The notes below the pieces were generated by a model. That model had not been told where the DNA came from. It made no database searches and worked only from the letters and a program-made list of their open reading frames with translations. Source: Pantoea endophytica (lineage in GTDB: Bacteria; Pseudomonadota; Gammaproteobacteria; Enterobacterales; Enterobacteriaceae). Taken from it: a stretch of DNA of 64,000 nt. Shown piece after piece: positions 55,007-63,272 of this stretch; position 1 is the stretch's first letter; each line of letters opens with the position of its first letter. Position numbers and translations under genes: made by a program. The stretch spans positions 124,001 through 188,000 of the forward strand of contig NZ_PJRT01000018.1 of the NCBI RefSeq assembly GCF_002858935.1, written 5' to 3'.

Positions 55007-55028
55007 AAGTATAGCAAAGGCTATAACT
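55007..55028 (-). promoter_or_regulatory. MntR-box upstream of mntP
   Basis: The core TATAGCAAAGGCTATA matches the E. coli MntR box (AACATAGCAAAGGCTATGTT from memory) with its central AAAGG. It lies about 130 bp before the mntP start. Confidence 0.75.
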
Positions 55029-55159
55029 CTTAACTTCCGCTATTTTTGACGCTAAGTGAATGGAATAGAAGAAATTTCTGAGCGCGATCCGGCGCGGGGA
55101 TTGCACCGTAGCGCGGTTTTATGCGCTAATGCCCGCGCTAACTGATTTGGACAATGACC

Positions 55160-55399
55160 ATGAATAACCCATTCGAAACGCTGATCATCCCAGGCGGCAT
55201 TCTGCTGCTAGGCTTTCTTTCCGCCCTGCTGCTGCCCGCGCCTTCATTTGGTATTGAGCTGGCAAAACAATTGCAGGAAACCCTGCATCTGATGGATGTT
55301 AATTAGCTGTATACCATCGTCTTTAGTTTGTGGTTTTTGCTGCTGGGCGCGATCGAGTTTTTCGTCATTCGCTTCCTGTGGCGCCGCCGATCGCGCTGA
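55160..55399 (+). pseudogene. Small two-helix membrane protein (DUF1158-like) interrupted by an amber codon
   Basis: Read through, the frame encodes 79 codons: MNNPFETLIIPGGILLLGFL..., a first helix, HLMDVN, then TAG at 55304-55306, then LYTIVFSLWFLLLGAIEFFV and a basic end FLWRRRSR. Both halves resemble one enterobacterial small membrane family (DUF1158, from memory), in which the position of the TAG is a Gln in S/N-Q-LYT. A single CAG to TAG change explains the break. Codon quality is unchanged after the stop, so the loss looks recent. ATG 55154 is an alternative start. Confidence 0.7.
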
Positions 55400-55934
55400 T
55401 CATTTTTCCGGCAAGGTGATGCATTTTTCTTCTGGCAGCTTTACGCGGCCATACCTCAATTCATCACCACAAAAATGTAACATTACTTTTACACGACATG
55501 GCGAAATATCGCGCAACATAAAATCCGCATAAATAATCAATTTAGTTAAAACATATATTTTTCAACACATTAAAATGTGATGCATATCACCCGCCGTTTT
55601 CACCCCCGTCAAAACCCCTCACAATAGCGTAACAACTGCATTACTCTAACCGTCTGATTAAGAGATAAAAATCCCTTATGACCGCGAGGTTGAGCTGATT
55701 AATTCTTATGCTGAATCATTTCCGCCTTTAAAAAATAAACAAACGTTTAATTCCGATACGAGAATGTTATATTCGAATGCATATGCATAACGTGCAGTTA
55801 ACCGTTATCGTCCCCGTGACTTATACCTGAGTCTTAACCTTTGAGAGATAGCGCCACGCGCTCGAAAGAAGCGCGGCTATTTCGCCTGCGAACCTGTTGA
55901 GCTTCAGGTCAACAGAGAGAGGAGATGTCGCCTC
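55400..55934 (+). promoter_or_regulatory. 535-bp control region upstream of mqo
   Basis: No gene is supported. The stretch becomes very A/T-rich between 55460 and 55800, with a CRP-like site at 55576 and a possible -10 TATATT near 55768. A long untranslated leader of about 150 nt with several short stems (for example CGCGCTC/GAAGCGCG near 55857-55878) precedes the mqo start. Control by carbon source and oxygen is known for mqo in relatives. Confidence 0.5.
55576..55591 (+). promoter_or_regulatory. CRP-like binding site
   Basis: TGTGATGCATATCACC matches TGTGA-N6-TCACA at nine of ten positions. It lies 359 bp before the mqo start codon. Confidence 0.55.
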
Positions 55935-57545
55935 ATGAGTACTACTGCGGTAAATCTGGCGCTCGCCGCCGCTTCAATGGAAAGTGCAAACCTTCAGGAA
56001 CGAAAAGACGTCGACGTACTGCTGATTGGCGCAGGCGTGATGAGTGCGACTTTGGGCGCATGGCTGCAAGATCTCGAGCCTGACTGGTCAGTTGAGATGG
56101 TTGAACGTCTTGATGATGTGGCCGTTGAATCCTCTAATGGCTGGAATAACGCCGGAACCGGTCACGCCGCGCTGGCGGAGCTCAACTATACGCCGCAGAA
56201 GGCGGATGGCAGCATCGACATCGCCAAAGCGGTCGCGATTAACGAATCGTTCCAGATTTCGCGTCAATTCTGGGCGTATCACGTGCAGAAAGGCAACCTG
56301 CGCAATCCCAAAAGCTTTATCCACAGTACGCCGCACATGAGTTTCGTCTGGGGCGACGATAACGTTGAATTCCTGCGCAAGCGTTTCAATGCGCTGCAGA
56401 AAAGCACGCTGTTCCGCGGCATGAATTACTCTGAAGATCGCGATCAAATCACGGAGTGGATTCCGCTGGTGATGAACGGCCGCGACAGCAAACAGAAAGT
56501 GGCGGCGACCTGGACCGAAATGGGTACCGACGTGAACTTCGGTGAAGTAACGCGCCAGCTGATTGCCTCTTTAGAGAAGAAAGCCAATTTCCGCCTGCGT
56601 CTGCGCCAGGAAGTGCGTGATATCAAACGCCTGAGCGACGGTCGCTGGCAGGTCACGCTGCATAATCTGGCCAGCGGTGAAAATCGTGTGCTGACCACGC
56701 GCCAGCTGTTTATCGGTGCCGGCGGTGCGGCGTTGCCGCTGCTGCAGAAATCCGGCATTCCGGAAGTGAAAGGCTACGCCGGTTTCCCGGTGGGCGGTTC
56801 ATTCCTCGTGACGGAAAATCCTGACGTGGTGAAACAGCATATGGCGAAGGTGTATGGCAAAGCCAGCGTCGGCGCACCGCCGATGTCGGTGCCGCACGTC
56901 GATACCCGCGTGCTGGATGGCAAACAGGTGCTGCTGTTTGGGCCGTTTGCTACCTTCTCAACCAAATTCCTCAAAGAGGGTTCGCTGCTGGATATGTTCG
57001 GCGCGATGAACACCAGCAACCTCAAGCCGATGGTGCAGGTTGGCCTGAAGAGCTTCGAACTGGTGAAATATCTGGTTGATCAGGTGTTGCAAAGCGACAG
57101 CGATCGTATGGAAGCGTTGCGCGCTTACGTGCCGCAGGCGAAGCATGAAGATTGGCGTTTAGTCACTGCCGGCCAGCGCGTGCAAATCATCAAGAACGAT
57201 GCCGTTGAAGGTGGCGTGCTGCGTCTTGGTACTGAAGTGGTGACTTCGGAAGATGGCACCATTTCCGCCCTGCTGGGTGCCTCGCCGGGCGCCTCCACCG
57301 CCGCACCGATTATGCTTGAGCTGATGGCGAAAGCCTTCCCGGAACAGATGCGTTCACCGGAGTGGCAGACCAAAATCCGCATGGTGATCCCATCGTGGGG
57401 CCGCAAGCTGAACGGCGACGTCGCACTGACCGAGAAAGTGCTGGCCGATACCAGTCGCGTGCTGCAACTCGACTACGAGCCGGTGATTACACCCGATGCC
57501 GCCAACGATGAAGCGCGCGAAACCGCGCACGTGGTGGGTAAGTAA
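55935..57545 (+). CDS. mqo: Malate:quinone oxidoreductase
   Basis: A 536-residue FAD enzyme. The FAD-binding motif is [17 protein letters not shown] (about 29-45); [22 protein letters not shown] and [19 protein letters not shown] are Mqo signatures. It oxidises malate to oxaloacetate at the inner face of the membrane and passes electrons to quinone, by-passing the NAD-dependent enzyme in the TCA cycle. It is a peripheral protein with no signal peptide. The gene stands alone and a strong terminator follows. Confidence 0.96.
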   Translation: MSTTAVNLALAAASMESANLQERKDVDVLLIGAGVMSATLGAWLQDLEPDWSVEMVERLDDVAVESSNGWNNAGTGHAALAELNYTPQKADGSIDIAKAVAINESFQISRQFWAYHVQKGNLRNPKSFIHSTPHMSFVWGDDNVEFLRKRFNALQKSTLFRGMNYSEDRDQITEWIPLVMNGRDSKQKVAATWTEMGTDVNFGEVTRQLIASLEKKANFRLRLRQEVRDIKRLSDGRWQVTLHNLASGENRVLTTRQLFIGAGGAALPLLQKSGIPEVKGYAGFPVGGSFLVTENPDVVKQHMAKVYGKASVGAPPMSVPHVDTRVLDGKQVLLFGPFATFSTKFLKEGSLLDMFGAMNTSNLKPMVQVGLKSFELVKYLVDQVLQSDSDRMEALRAYVPQAKHEDWRLVTAGQRVQIIKNDAVEGGVLRLGTEVVTSEDGTISALLGASPGASTAAPIMLELMAKAFPEQMRSPEWQTKIRMVIPSWGRKLNGDVALTEKVLADTSRVLQLDYEPVITPDAANDEARETAHVVGK

Positions 57546-57573
57546 CAAGGTAGTATCGGATGTTGGCAAGATG

Positions 57574-57600
57574 AGAGGCCGCGAAAGCGGCCTCTTTTTT
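57574..57600 (+). terminator. Rho-independent terminator of mqo
   Basis: AGAGGCCGC (57574-57582), GAAA loop, GCGGCCTCT (57587-57595), then six T. Its sequence is also palindromic enough to help the convergent gene. Confidence 0.95.
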
Positions 57601-57604
57601 ATGG

Positions 57605-58192
57605 CTAGCTCAGCAGCACCGCGTCGTACAACATCCACGCAGTTGTCGCCACCAGCGACAGCGCCATCAAACTGTTAAACGCCTGACGTTTCCACGCGAC
57701 CTGCAGATGGCTGCGAAGGCGATCGCCCAGCGCTGCCCAAATCAAAATGCACGGCAGATTCAGTGCGGCGAATCCCAACAGCACCGTCAGCACGCCGTTA
57801 CTGTTGGCGTACATCAGCGCCACGTTGGTGACCATCAGCCAGGCTTTGGGATTCACCGCCTGGAAACAGATGCCGCCAATTAGCGTCATGGGACGCGGGC
57901 GTTCACGCAGTTGCGGCGCGCCAGCGCGGAAAATCTTCCACGAAAGCCACAGCAGATAGCTACAGCCGACTACCGTCAGCGGCAGGCGAATCGCGCCCAT
58001 CCAGTGCAGCAGCGCATCCAGCGCCACGCTCGCCAGCAGCATCTGTATTGCGCAGCCTAGCAGGATGCCAAACAGCATCGGCAGCGTGCGTTTAAAGCCA
58101 AAATTAACACCCGACGTTGCCAGCAGCAGGTTATTTGGACCCGGCGTGATCGACATCACGGTGACGTAGCTGAAGAATGAGGGATCGAGCAT
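57605..58192 (-). CDS. LysE/RhtB-family amino-acid exporter
   Basis: A 195-residue protein with about six helices. SYVTVMSITPGPNNLLLATSGVNFGFKRTLPMLFGILLG at the start and FQAVNPKAWLM in the middle are the RhtB/LysE signatures. It exports an amino acid or derivative. It is divergent from a MocR regulator with 136 bp between starts; the operator at 58275-58312 lies nearer to the regulator. The exporter is a plausible target of that regulator. Confidence 0.87.
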   Translation of the reverse strand: MLDPSFFSYVTVMSITPGPNNLLLATSGVNFGFKRTLPMLFGILLGCAIQMLLASVALDALLHWMGAIRLPLTVVGCSYLLWLSWKIFRAGAPQLRERPRPMTLIGGICFQAVNPKAWLMVTNVALMYANSNGVLTVLLGFAALNLPCILIWAALGDRLRSHLQVAWKRQAFNSLMALSLVATTAWMLYDAVLLS

Positions 58193-58274
58193 GATGCGCT
58201 TCCTGAAGAATCAATGATGCCTTCATGCTAATGCGTATGTTGCAATGGAAACAGAGACACAAAACCACTATTGT

Positions 58275-58312
58275 AATGGGTACAGTTGTTTTAAAAATTA
58301 ATTGTACCCATT
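58275..58312. promoter_or_regulatory. Operator with perfect 10-bp inverted repeat for the MocR regulator
   Basis: AATGGGTACA (58275-58284) and TGTACCCATT (58303-58312) are separated by 18 bp. A weaker third half-site TTGCAATGGAAACA lies near 58240 in the same direction as the first. It ends 16 bp before the MocR start. Confidence 0.75.
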
Positions 58313-58328
58313 GCGCGCGGAGGCTTTT

Positions 58329-59789
58329 GTGTCCCTTCCACTCTCATCCGGTCAAACGCTGTATCAGCAGTTGGTCGATAGCTTTGCCGAGTCGATACAT
58401 CAGGGCACGCTGAAGCCGGGTAAACGGCTGCCGGCGATACGCCGCGTGGCACAATCGCATCAGGTGAGTATCAATACCGTGCTCAATGCATGGCAAATCC
58501 TCGAAGATCGCGGCCTGATTGAATCGCGGCCGCAGTCGGGTTATTACGTGCGTGGCGTGCTGCCCGCCGTGACGCGTTCAGTAAAACCGCTACCGGCAAA
58601 AATCAACGATCCCAGCGCGCAGAAGCTGGAGCTGATTGAGCAAGTGTTCGCGGCGCAAAATAATCCCGATTACACCAATATCTCATTAGCCTGTCCGCAG
58701 GATGGCACCTTCTATCCGGCGGCGCGGATCGGGCGAATTACTGCGTCGATTTTGCGCCAGAATCCCGACATTATCGGACGCTATGCGCTTCCACCCGGTA
58801 GTGAGCGCTTACGGGAGGAGATTGCGCGTCGTGCCCTGCACAACGGCATCAACTTGCCGCCGCAGGCGATCACACTGACGCACGGCTGCATGGAAGCACT
58901 CCAGCTGGCGCTGCGCGCGGTGACTAAACCCGGCGATTGCATTGGTTTGGAGTCGCCGACCTATTTCTTCCTGTTCCCGCTGCTGGCGTCGCTGGGGCTG
59001 AAAGCGCTGGAAATTCCTACCGATCCGCAGCAGGGATTGTCGCTGGATGCGCTGGAGATGCTGCTGCAGGAGAAGCGGGTTCAGGCGGTGATCGCCATGC
59101 CCGGCGCGCAGAACCCGCTGGGATATGTGATGCCGCTGGAGAATAAAAAGCGGCTGGCGAAGTTAGTGAACACTTACCACGTTCCGCTGCTGGAAGATGG
59201 TTTGTACGACGAATTGCAGTTTGAGTGGCCGCTGTCGCCGCCAGTAAAGGCGTTTGATAGCGAGGGTTGGGTGATTTACTGCACCAGCTTTACCAAAACC
59301 GTGGCGCCTGATTTCCGCGTCGGCTGGACTGCTGCCGGGCGTTTTCATGACGCTATCGCTCACCTCAAAGCGGTGTCGTCGATGGCGGAATCACGCTTGT
59401 TAAGTGAAACCCTGGCCGAATTTCTTGCCAGCGGCGGCTACGATCATCATCTGCGCACGCTGCGTCGGCGCTATGCCGCCAATCTGGATGCGGCGCGCGG
59501 GATTCTGGCACGCCACTTTCCGCAGGGCACGCGCGCGACCCTGCCGCGCGGCGGATTTGTTTTTTGGGTCGAACTGCCGGGGAACATTGATACCGTAGAG
59601 ATGTTTCATCGTCTGCTGCAGGAGCAAATCTGTGTGACGCCGGGCGCGCTCTACTCCCTGAGCGATCGCTACAAACATGCGTTGCGCCTCTCCTGCTGCT
59701 ACCCGTTTGATGAACGTTATACGTGGGCGCTGCAGCGCACCGGCGCGCTGGCCTGTGAAATGACAGGCCTCGCGCCGGGACAGGATTAG
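58329..59789 (+). CDS. MocR-type regulator (GntR HTH fused to PLP aminotransferase domain)
   Basis: A 486-residue fusion. Residues 1-75 are a GntR-type winged helix (GKRLPAIRRVAQSHQVSINTVLNAWQILEDRGLI), and from about 110 to the end a fold-type I aminotransferase domain with the PLP-binding Lys in SFTKTVAP. Such proteins sense amino-acid-like ligands through PLP. GTG 58329 is chosen because GGAGG lies 7 bases before it; earlier in-frame codons lack a site and would lie inside the operator. Its end overlaps the convergent GST gene by four bases. Confidence 0.87.
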   Translation: MSLPLSSGQTLYQQLVDSFAESIHQGTLKPGKRLPAIRRVAQSHQVSINTVLNAWQILEDRGLIESRPQSGYYVRGVLPAVTRSVKPLPAKINDPSAQKLELIEQVFAAQNNPDYTNISLACPQDGTFYPAARIGRITASILRQNPDIIGRYALPPGSERLREEIARRALHNGINLPPQAITLTHGCMEALQLALRAVTKPGDCIGLESPTYFFLFPLLASLGLKALEIPTDPQQGLSLDALEMLLQEKRVQAVIAMPGAQNPLGYVMPLENKKRLAKLVNTYHVPLLEDGLYDELQFEWPLSPPVKAFDSEGWVIYCTSFTKTVAPDFRVGWTAAGRFHDAIAHLKAVSSMAESRLLSETLAEFLASGGYDHHLRTLRRRYAANLDAARGILARHFPQGTRATLPRGGFVFWVELPGNIDTVEMFHRLLQEQICVTPGALYSLSDRYKHALRLSCCYPFDERYTWALQRTGALACEMTGLAPGQD

Positions 59790-60409
59790 GGTTTGCCGTT
59801 GCGGCCCCAGGTGGTGTAAGGCTCGCGTTCGGTCAGGCGTTCGTAATAAGTCTGCACCGCCGGGAAGTCAGGGTGTTCCAGCGGGGTTTCAAACCAGCGG
59901 TTCACCGCCAGCCCAACCGGAATATCGGCCAGCGAGAAATTGCGGCCTGCGACATAGCGCCCGGTTTTCTCCAGATGCTGGTTGAGTATGTTCATGGTGT
60001 GCGTCCAGCCTTTCACCGCCGCCGCCAGCAAGCGGGGATCCTGATGCGCCGGCGAGTTGCGCACCAGCGACATAAATGCGTAACGCCAGGACGTGTTAAG
60101 TTCGGTGGCTTGCCAATCCATCCACTGATCAACTGGCGCGCGCGCGCGGGGATTGTCGGGATAGAGCCATTCGCCGCCATTGCTGTTGGCGAGATAGCGC
60201 AGAATAGCGTTGGATTCCCACAGCACGAAGTCGTCCTCGATTATTACCGGGACCATGGCGTTGGGATTGAGTGCCATAAACTCTTTCGAGTGCAGCGATT
60301 GTGGATCATCGCCCCAGGGTTCTAATTCGTACGCAATATCGAGTTCTGCGCACAGCCACAGAACTTTTCGCACGTTTATTGATGAAGTACGGCCAAGAAC
60401 TTTTAACAT
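59786..60409 (-). CDS. Glutathione S-transferase
   Basis: A 207-residue GST. The thioredoxin-like half contains SSINVRKVLW with the catalytic Ser near residue 8-9 and the glutathione-binding NAMVPVIIED and ESNAIL segments; the helical half contains DWQATELNTSWRYAF and FSLADIPVGLAVNRW. This matches the YfcF/GstA-like soil-bacterial group that conjugates or reduces small electrophiles. ATG 60409 follows GGAGTCCGCA; a 20-codon upward extension is unlikely. Confidence 0.85.
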   Translation of the reverse strand: MLKVLGRTSSINVRKVLWLCAELDIAYELEPWGDDPQSLHSKEFMALNPNAMVPVIIEDDFVLWESNAILRYLANSNGGEWLYPDNPRARAPVDQWMDWQATELNTSWRYAFMSLVRNSPAHQDPRLLAAAVKGWTHTMNILNQHLEKTGRYVAGRNFSLADIPVGLAVNRWFETPLEHPDFPAVQTYYERLTEREPYTTWGRNGKP

Positions 60410-60522
60410 TGCGGACTCCGATTCCAGAATTCTTAATCTATTCATAGCCCTGTTGCTGGCCTTTCGCAATCAGCAGGATGTAAATCCCGATTTCAGACAA
60501 CCTCAACGAGGAAGGAGTGACA

Positions 60523-61371
60523 ATGAAGGTCGCATTTAAACAGGTGGACGTGTTTACCTCATCGGCGTTTAAAGGTAATCCGCTGGCGGTGATCATGGAT
60601 GCACAGGGATTGAGTGACGCGCAGCTGACGGCGATTGCGCGCTGGACCAATCTGTCGGAAACCACCTTTGTGCTGCCGCCACAGGATGCGTCGGCGGATT
60701 ACCGCGTGCGCATTTTTACCGTCGAAGGTGAACTGCCTTTTGCCGGGCATCCGACGTTAGGTACCGCGCATGCGCTGCTGGAAGCCGGTTGGCCGCTGAA
60801 AACGCCGGGAAAAATCGTGCAGGAGTGCGGCGTTGGTCTGGTTGAGGTGAAAATCAGCGATGACGGAGCGCTGGCGTTTGCCGCGCCTGCCGCCACATTA
60901 ACGCCGTTCAGTGATGCGCTGATGAGCAGCGCGCTGAACAGTGAATCATTCGATCTCAGCCAAATGCCGACCATCGTTGATATGGGTATTCGCTGGCTGC
61001 TGATTCCGATGAGTAGCGCGCAAGCGGTGCTGGATGTGGTGCCGTCAGCAGCCGATTTACACCGTTTACATCAGCATGCTGAGGTTAACGGTACGGCAAT
61101 TTTTGGTGCGTTACCGTCGGGCGAAAACGAGCAGTATGAAGTGCGCGCATTGCTGGTTGAGAACGGCAGCTTGACTGAGGATCCGGTGACCGGCAGCGCC
61201 AACGCCTGTCTGGCGCGCTATTTCGAGGCTAACAAGCAAACGCGGGATTATCGGGCGCGTCAGGGCAGCGCGATTCAGCGGGAAGGTCGCATTCAGGTGA
61301 GTTTTAGCGATAAAGCGATCTGGATTGGTGGCCAAACCGTGACGGTGATTGACGGGACGATTGAGCTGTAA
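60523..61371 (+). CDS. PhzF-family isomerase
   Basis: A 282-residue protein with two similar halves. FKQVDVFTSSAFKGNPLAVI at the start, the Glu in NLSETTFVL, GELPFAGHPTLGTAHAL and the C-terminal LTEDPVTGSANACLARYF are the PhzF blocks. The family catalyses proton shifts on small cyclic or amino-acid-like compounds; there is no phenazine cluster here, so the substrate is unknown. ATG 60523 is used because GGAAGGAG precedes it. Confidence 0.87.
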   Translation: MKVAFKQVDVFTSSAFKGNPLAVIMDAQGLSDAQLTAIARWTNLSETTFVLPPQDASADYRVRIFTVEGELPFAGHPTLGTAHALLEAGWPLKTPGKIVQECGVGLVEVKISDDGALAFAAPAATLTPFSDALMSSALNSESFDLSQMPTIVDMGIRWLLIPMSSAQAVLDVVPSAADLHRLHQHAEVNGTAIFGALPSGENEQYEVRALLVENGSLTEDPVTGSANACLARYFEANKQTRDYRARQGSAIQREGRIQVSFSDKAIWIGGQTVTVIDGTIEL

Positions 61372-61388
61372 TTGTAATCTGCACCATC

Positions 61389-61430
61389 CGTAGCGGCGCA
61401 ATTTATTGCGCAATAAATTGCGCCGCTACG
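61389..61430. repeat. REP-like unit pair fused into a perfect 42-bp palindrome
   Basis: CGTAGCGGCGCAATTTATTG at the left and its exact complement at the right overlap by sharing the central GC, so that all 42 bases are a perfect palindrome. It lies between convergent genes. Confidence 0.88.
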
Positions 61431-61453
61431 AATATGTGCATCAGTTTATATTT

Positions 61454-62212
61454 TTACAGACCTTGGCCGCCTGAGGCTTCAATGCGCTGTGCGGTGATCC
61501 AGCCGGTTTCATCGCTGAGAATCGCGCTGATGGCATCGCCGATATCACCCGGCAAGCCGACGCGGCCCAGCGCGGTGACTGAAGCGATATGATCGTTGAG
61601 ATCTTTGGTATCACGCACGCGACCGCCGCCGAAGTCGGTTTCAATCGCGCCTGGCGCCAGAATGTTGACGCGGATATGACGCTCGCCTAACTCTTTGGCC
61701 TGATAGCGCGTTAACACTTCCATCGCGCCTTTAATTGAGGCGTACGTGCCTGAACCTGGCAGCGTTAAACGGGTTAAACCGCTGGAGATATTCAGGATGC
61801 GTCCACCATCAACGATCAGCGGCAGCAGTTTTTGCGTCAGGAAGAACGGCCCTTTGAAGTGCACATTCACCAGCGCATCAAACTCATCTTCGCTGGTCTC
61901 TGCAAACAGCTTGTAGTGACCGTGACCAGCGTTGTTCACTAAATAATCAAAGCTGTCACGCTGCCAGGTTTTCTGCAACGCTTCTTTCACCTGCGCCACG
62001 AAGCCGTCAAACGTGCCGGTGTCGCCTACATCCAGCTGCAACGCCACCGCACGCGCGCCCAGCGCTTCAATCTCCTGCACAACCGCCTGCGCTTCTTCCG
62101 CGTGCCCGCGATAGGTAAACAGGATATCAGTGCCTTTGGCAGCCAGTTTCAGCGCCCCATTCTTGCCTAAACCGCGATTTCCGCCGGTAATCAATGCAAT
62201 TTTATGACTCAT
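61454..62212 (-). CDS. Classical short-chain dehydrogenase/reductase
   Basis: A 252-residue SDR. TGGNRGLG is at 9-16, NNAG at 93-96, catalytic Ser143/144 and Tyr157/Lys161 (YASIK). ARAVALQLDV holds the usual Asp. The overall style fits reductases of the FabG/YjgI type with NADP. The gene is divergent from yhjC with 115 bp between starts and may be its target. Confidence 0.86.
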   Translation of the reverse strand: MSHKIALITGGNRGLGKNGALKLAAKGTDILFTYRGHAEEAQAVVQEIEALGARAVALQLDVGDTGTFDGFVAQVKEALQKTWQRDSFDYLVNNAGHGHYKLFAETSEDEFDALVNVHFKGPFFLTQKLLPLIVDGGRILNISSGLTRLTLPGSGTYASIKGAMEVLTRYQAKELGERHIRVNILAPGAIETDFGGGRVRDTKDLNDHIASVTALGRVGLPGDIGDAISAILSDETGWITAQRIEASGGQGL

Positions 62213-62327
62213 GTTTCGCTCCAGTTGGAAAATTGAACACGTGTTAAGGATATTCGTGAAAAATTGATCTATAAACGCAGAGGAATACGCAGCACTGTTT
62301 CACTAACAACAACAATCGGTGAACAAC

Positions 62328-63227
62328 ATGGATAAAATTCACGCTATGCAGGTTTTTGTGCGGGTGGCAGAAATGGGCAGTTTTACCCGTGCGGCAGAAA
62401 GCTTAGGTTTACCGAAAGGCAGCGTATCCCGCCAGCTGCAGGCGCTGGAGAATCAAATGGGGACGCGCCTGCTGCATCGCACCACGCGACGTGTGCATCT
62501 GACGCAGGACGGCCTGGTTTATTACGATCGCTGCCTCGATTTACTGTCGATGCTCGACGACATGGACAGCCTGTTCCAGCACGATCCCGGCACCTTAAGC
62601 GGCAAATTGCGCGTGGACATGTCGGTGGCGATGGCGACCGGCTTTGTGCTGCCACGATTGCCGGAGTTTTTGCAGCACTATCCCGGTCTGGAAATTGAGT
62701 TGAGCAGCAGCGATCGTCAGGTTGATGTGATTCGCGAAGGATTTGACTGCGTGGTGCGCGTCGGCGAGCTGAAAGATTCCGGGCTGATTGCGCGGAAAAT
62801 CGGCTCGCACGCCTTGATCAACTGCGCCAGCCCCGGCTACCTTTCCCGCTTCGGCATGCCGGTGCGGCTGGAAGATCTGTCGCAACACGCGATGGTGCAT
62901 TACACCCAGCAACTGGGACAACCTTCATTGGGCTTTGAATATTTTGATGGCAAACAGTGTCATTACGTTCAAACCGGCGGCGTAGTGACGGTAAACAGCA
63001 CCGAAACCTATCGCGCCGCCTGTATGGCAGGGCTCGGCATTATTCAGGTGCCGGCGATTGGCGTACAGCCGCTACTGGAGTCGGGGCAACTGGTGGAAGT
63101 GCTGCATCATTTCCCGGCGAAACCCATGCCCATCTCGCTGCTTTATCCGCATCGCCGCAACGTGGCGCGCCGCGTGCGAGTGTTTATGGAATGGCTCAGC
63201 CAAGTCCTGCAGGAATATGTAACTTAG
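62328..63227 (+). CDS. yhjC: LysR-family regulator YhjC (RcdB)
   Basis: A 299-residue LTTR. MDKIHAMQVFVRVAEMGSFTRAAESLGLPKGSVSRQLQALENQMGTRLLHRTTRRVHLTQDG is nearly the E. coli YhjC N-terminus; the effector domain VDVIREGFDCVVRVGELKDSGLIARK also agrees. In E. coli the product (renamed RcdB) is linked to control of csgD. As in E. coli, yhjD follows. ATG 62328 is taken; an upstream GTG at 62319 is less likely. Confidence 0.87.
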   Translation: MDKIHAMQVFVRVAEMGSFTRAAESLGLPKGSVSRQLQALENQMGTRLLHRTTRRVHLTQDGLVYYDRCLDLLSMLDDMDSLFQHDPGTLSGKLRVDMSVAMATGFVLPRLPEFLQHYPGLEIELSSSDRQVDVIREGFDCVVRVGELKDSGLIARKIGSHALINCASPGYLSRFGMPVRLEDLSQHAMVHYTQQLGQPSLGFEYFDGKQCHYVQTGGVVTVNSTETYRAACMAGLGIIQVPAIGVQPLLESGQLVEVLHHFPAKPMPISLLYPHRRNVARRVRVFMEWLSQVLQEYVT

Positions 63228-63272
63228 CAGACTATAATTGTATTTTCGCAGTGAACAGGATGACTATCGTCT

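Noticed and set aside
60517..61371. Phenazine biosynthesis cluster suggested by the PhzF-type protein
   Set aside because: No other phz genes are nearby; PhzF homologues are common stand-alone proteins.
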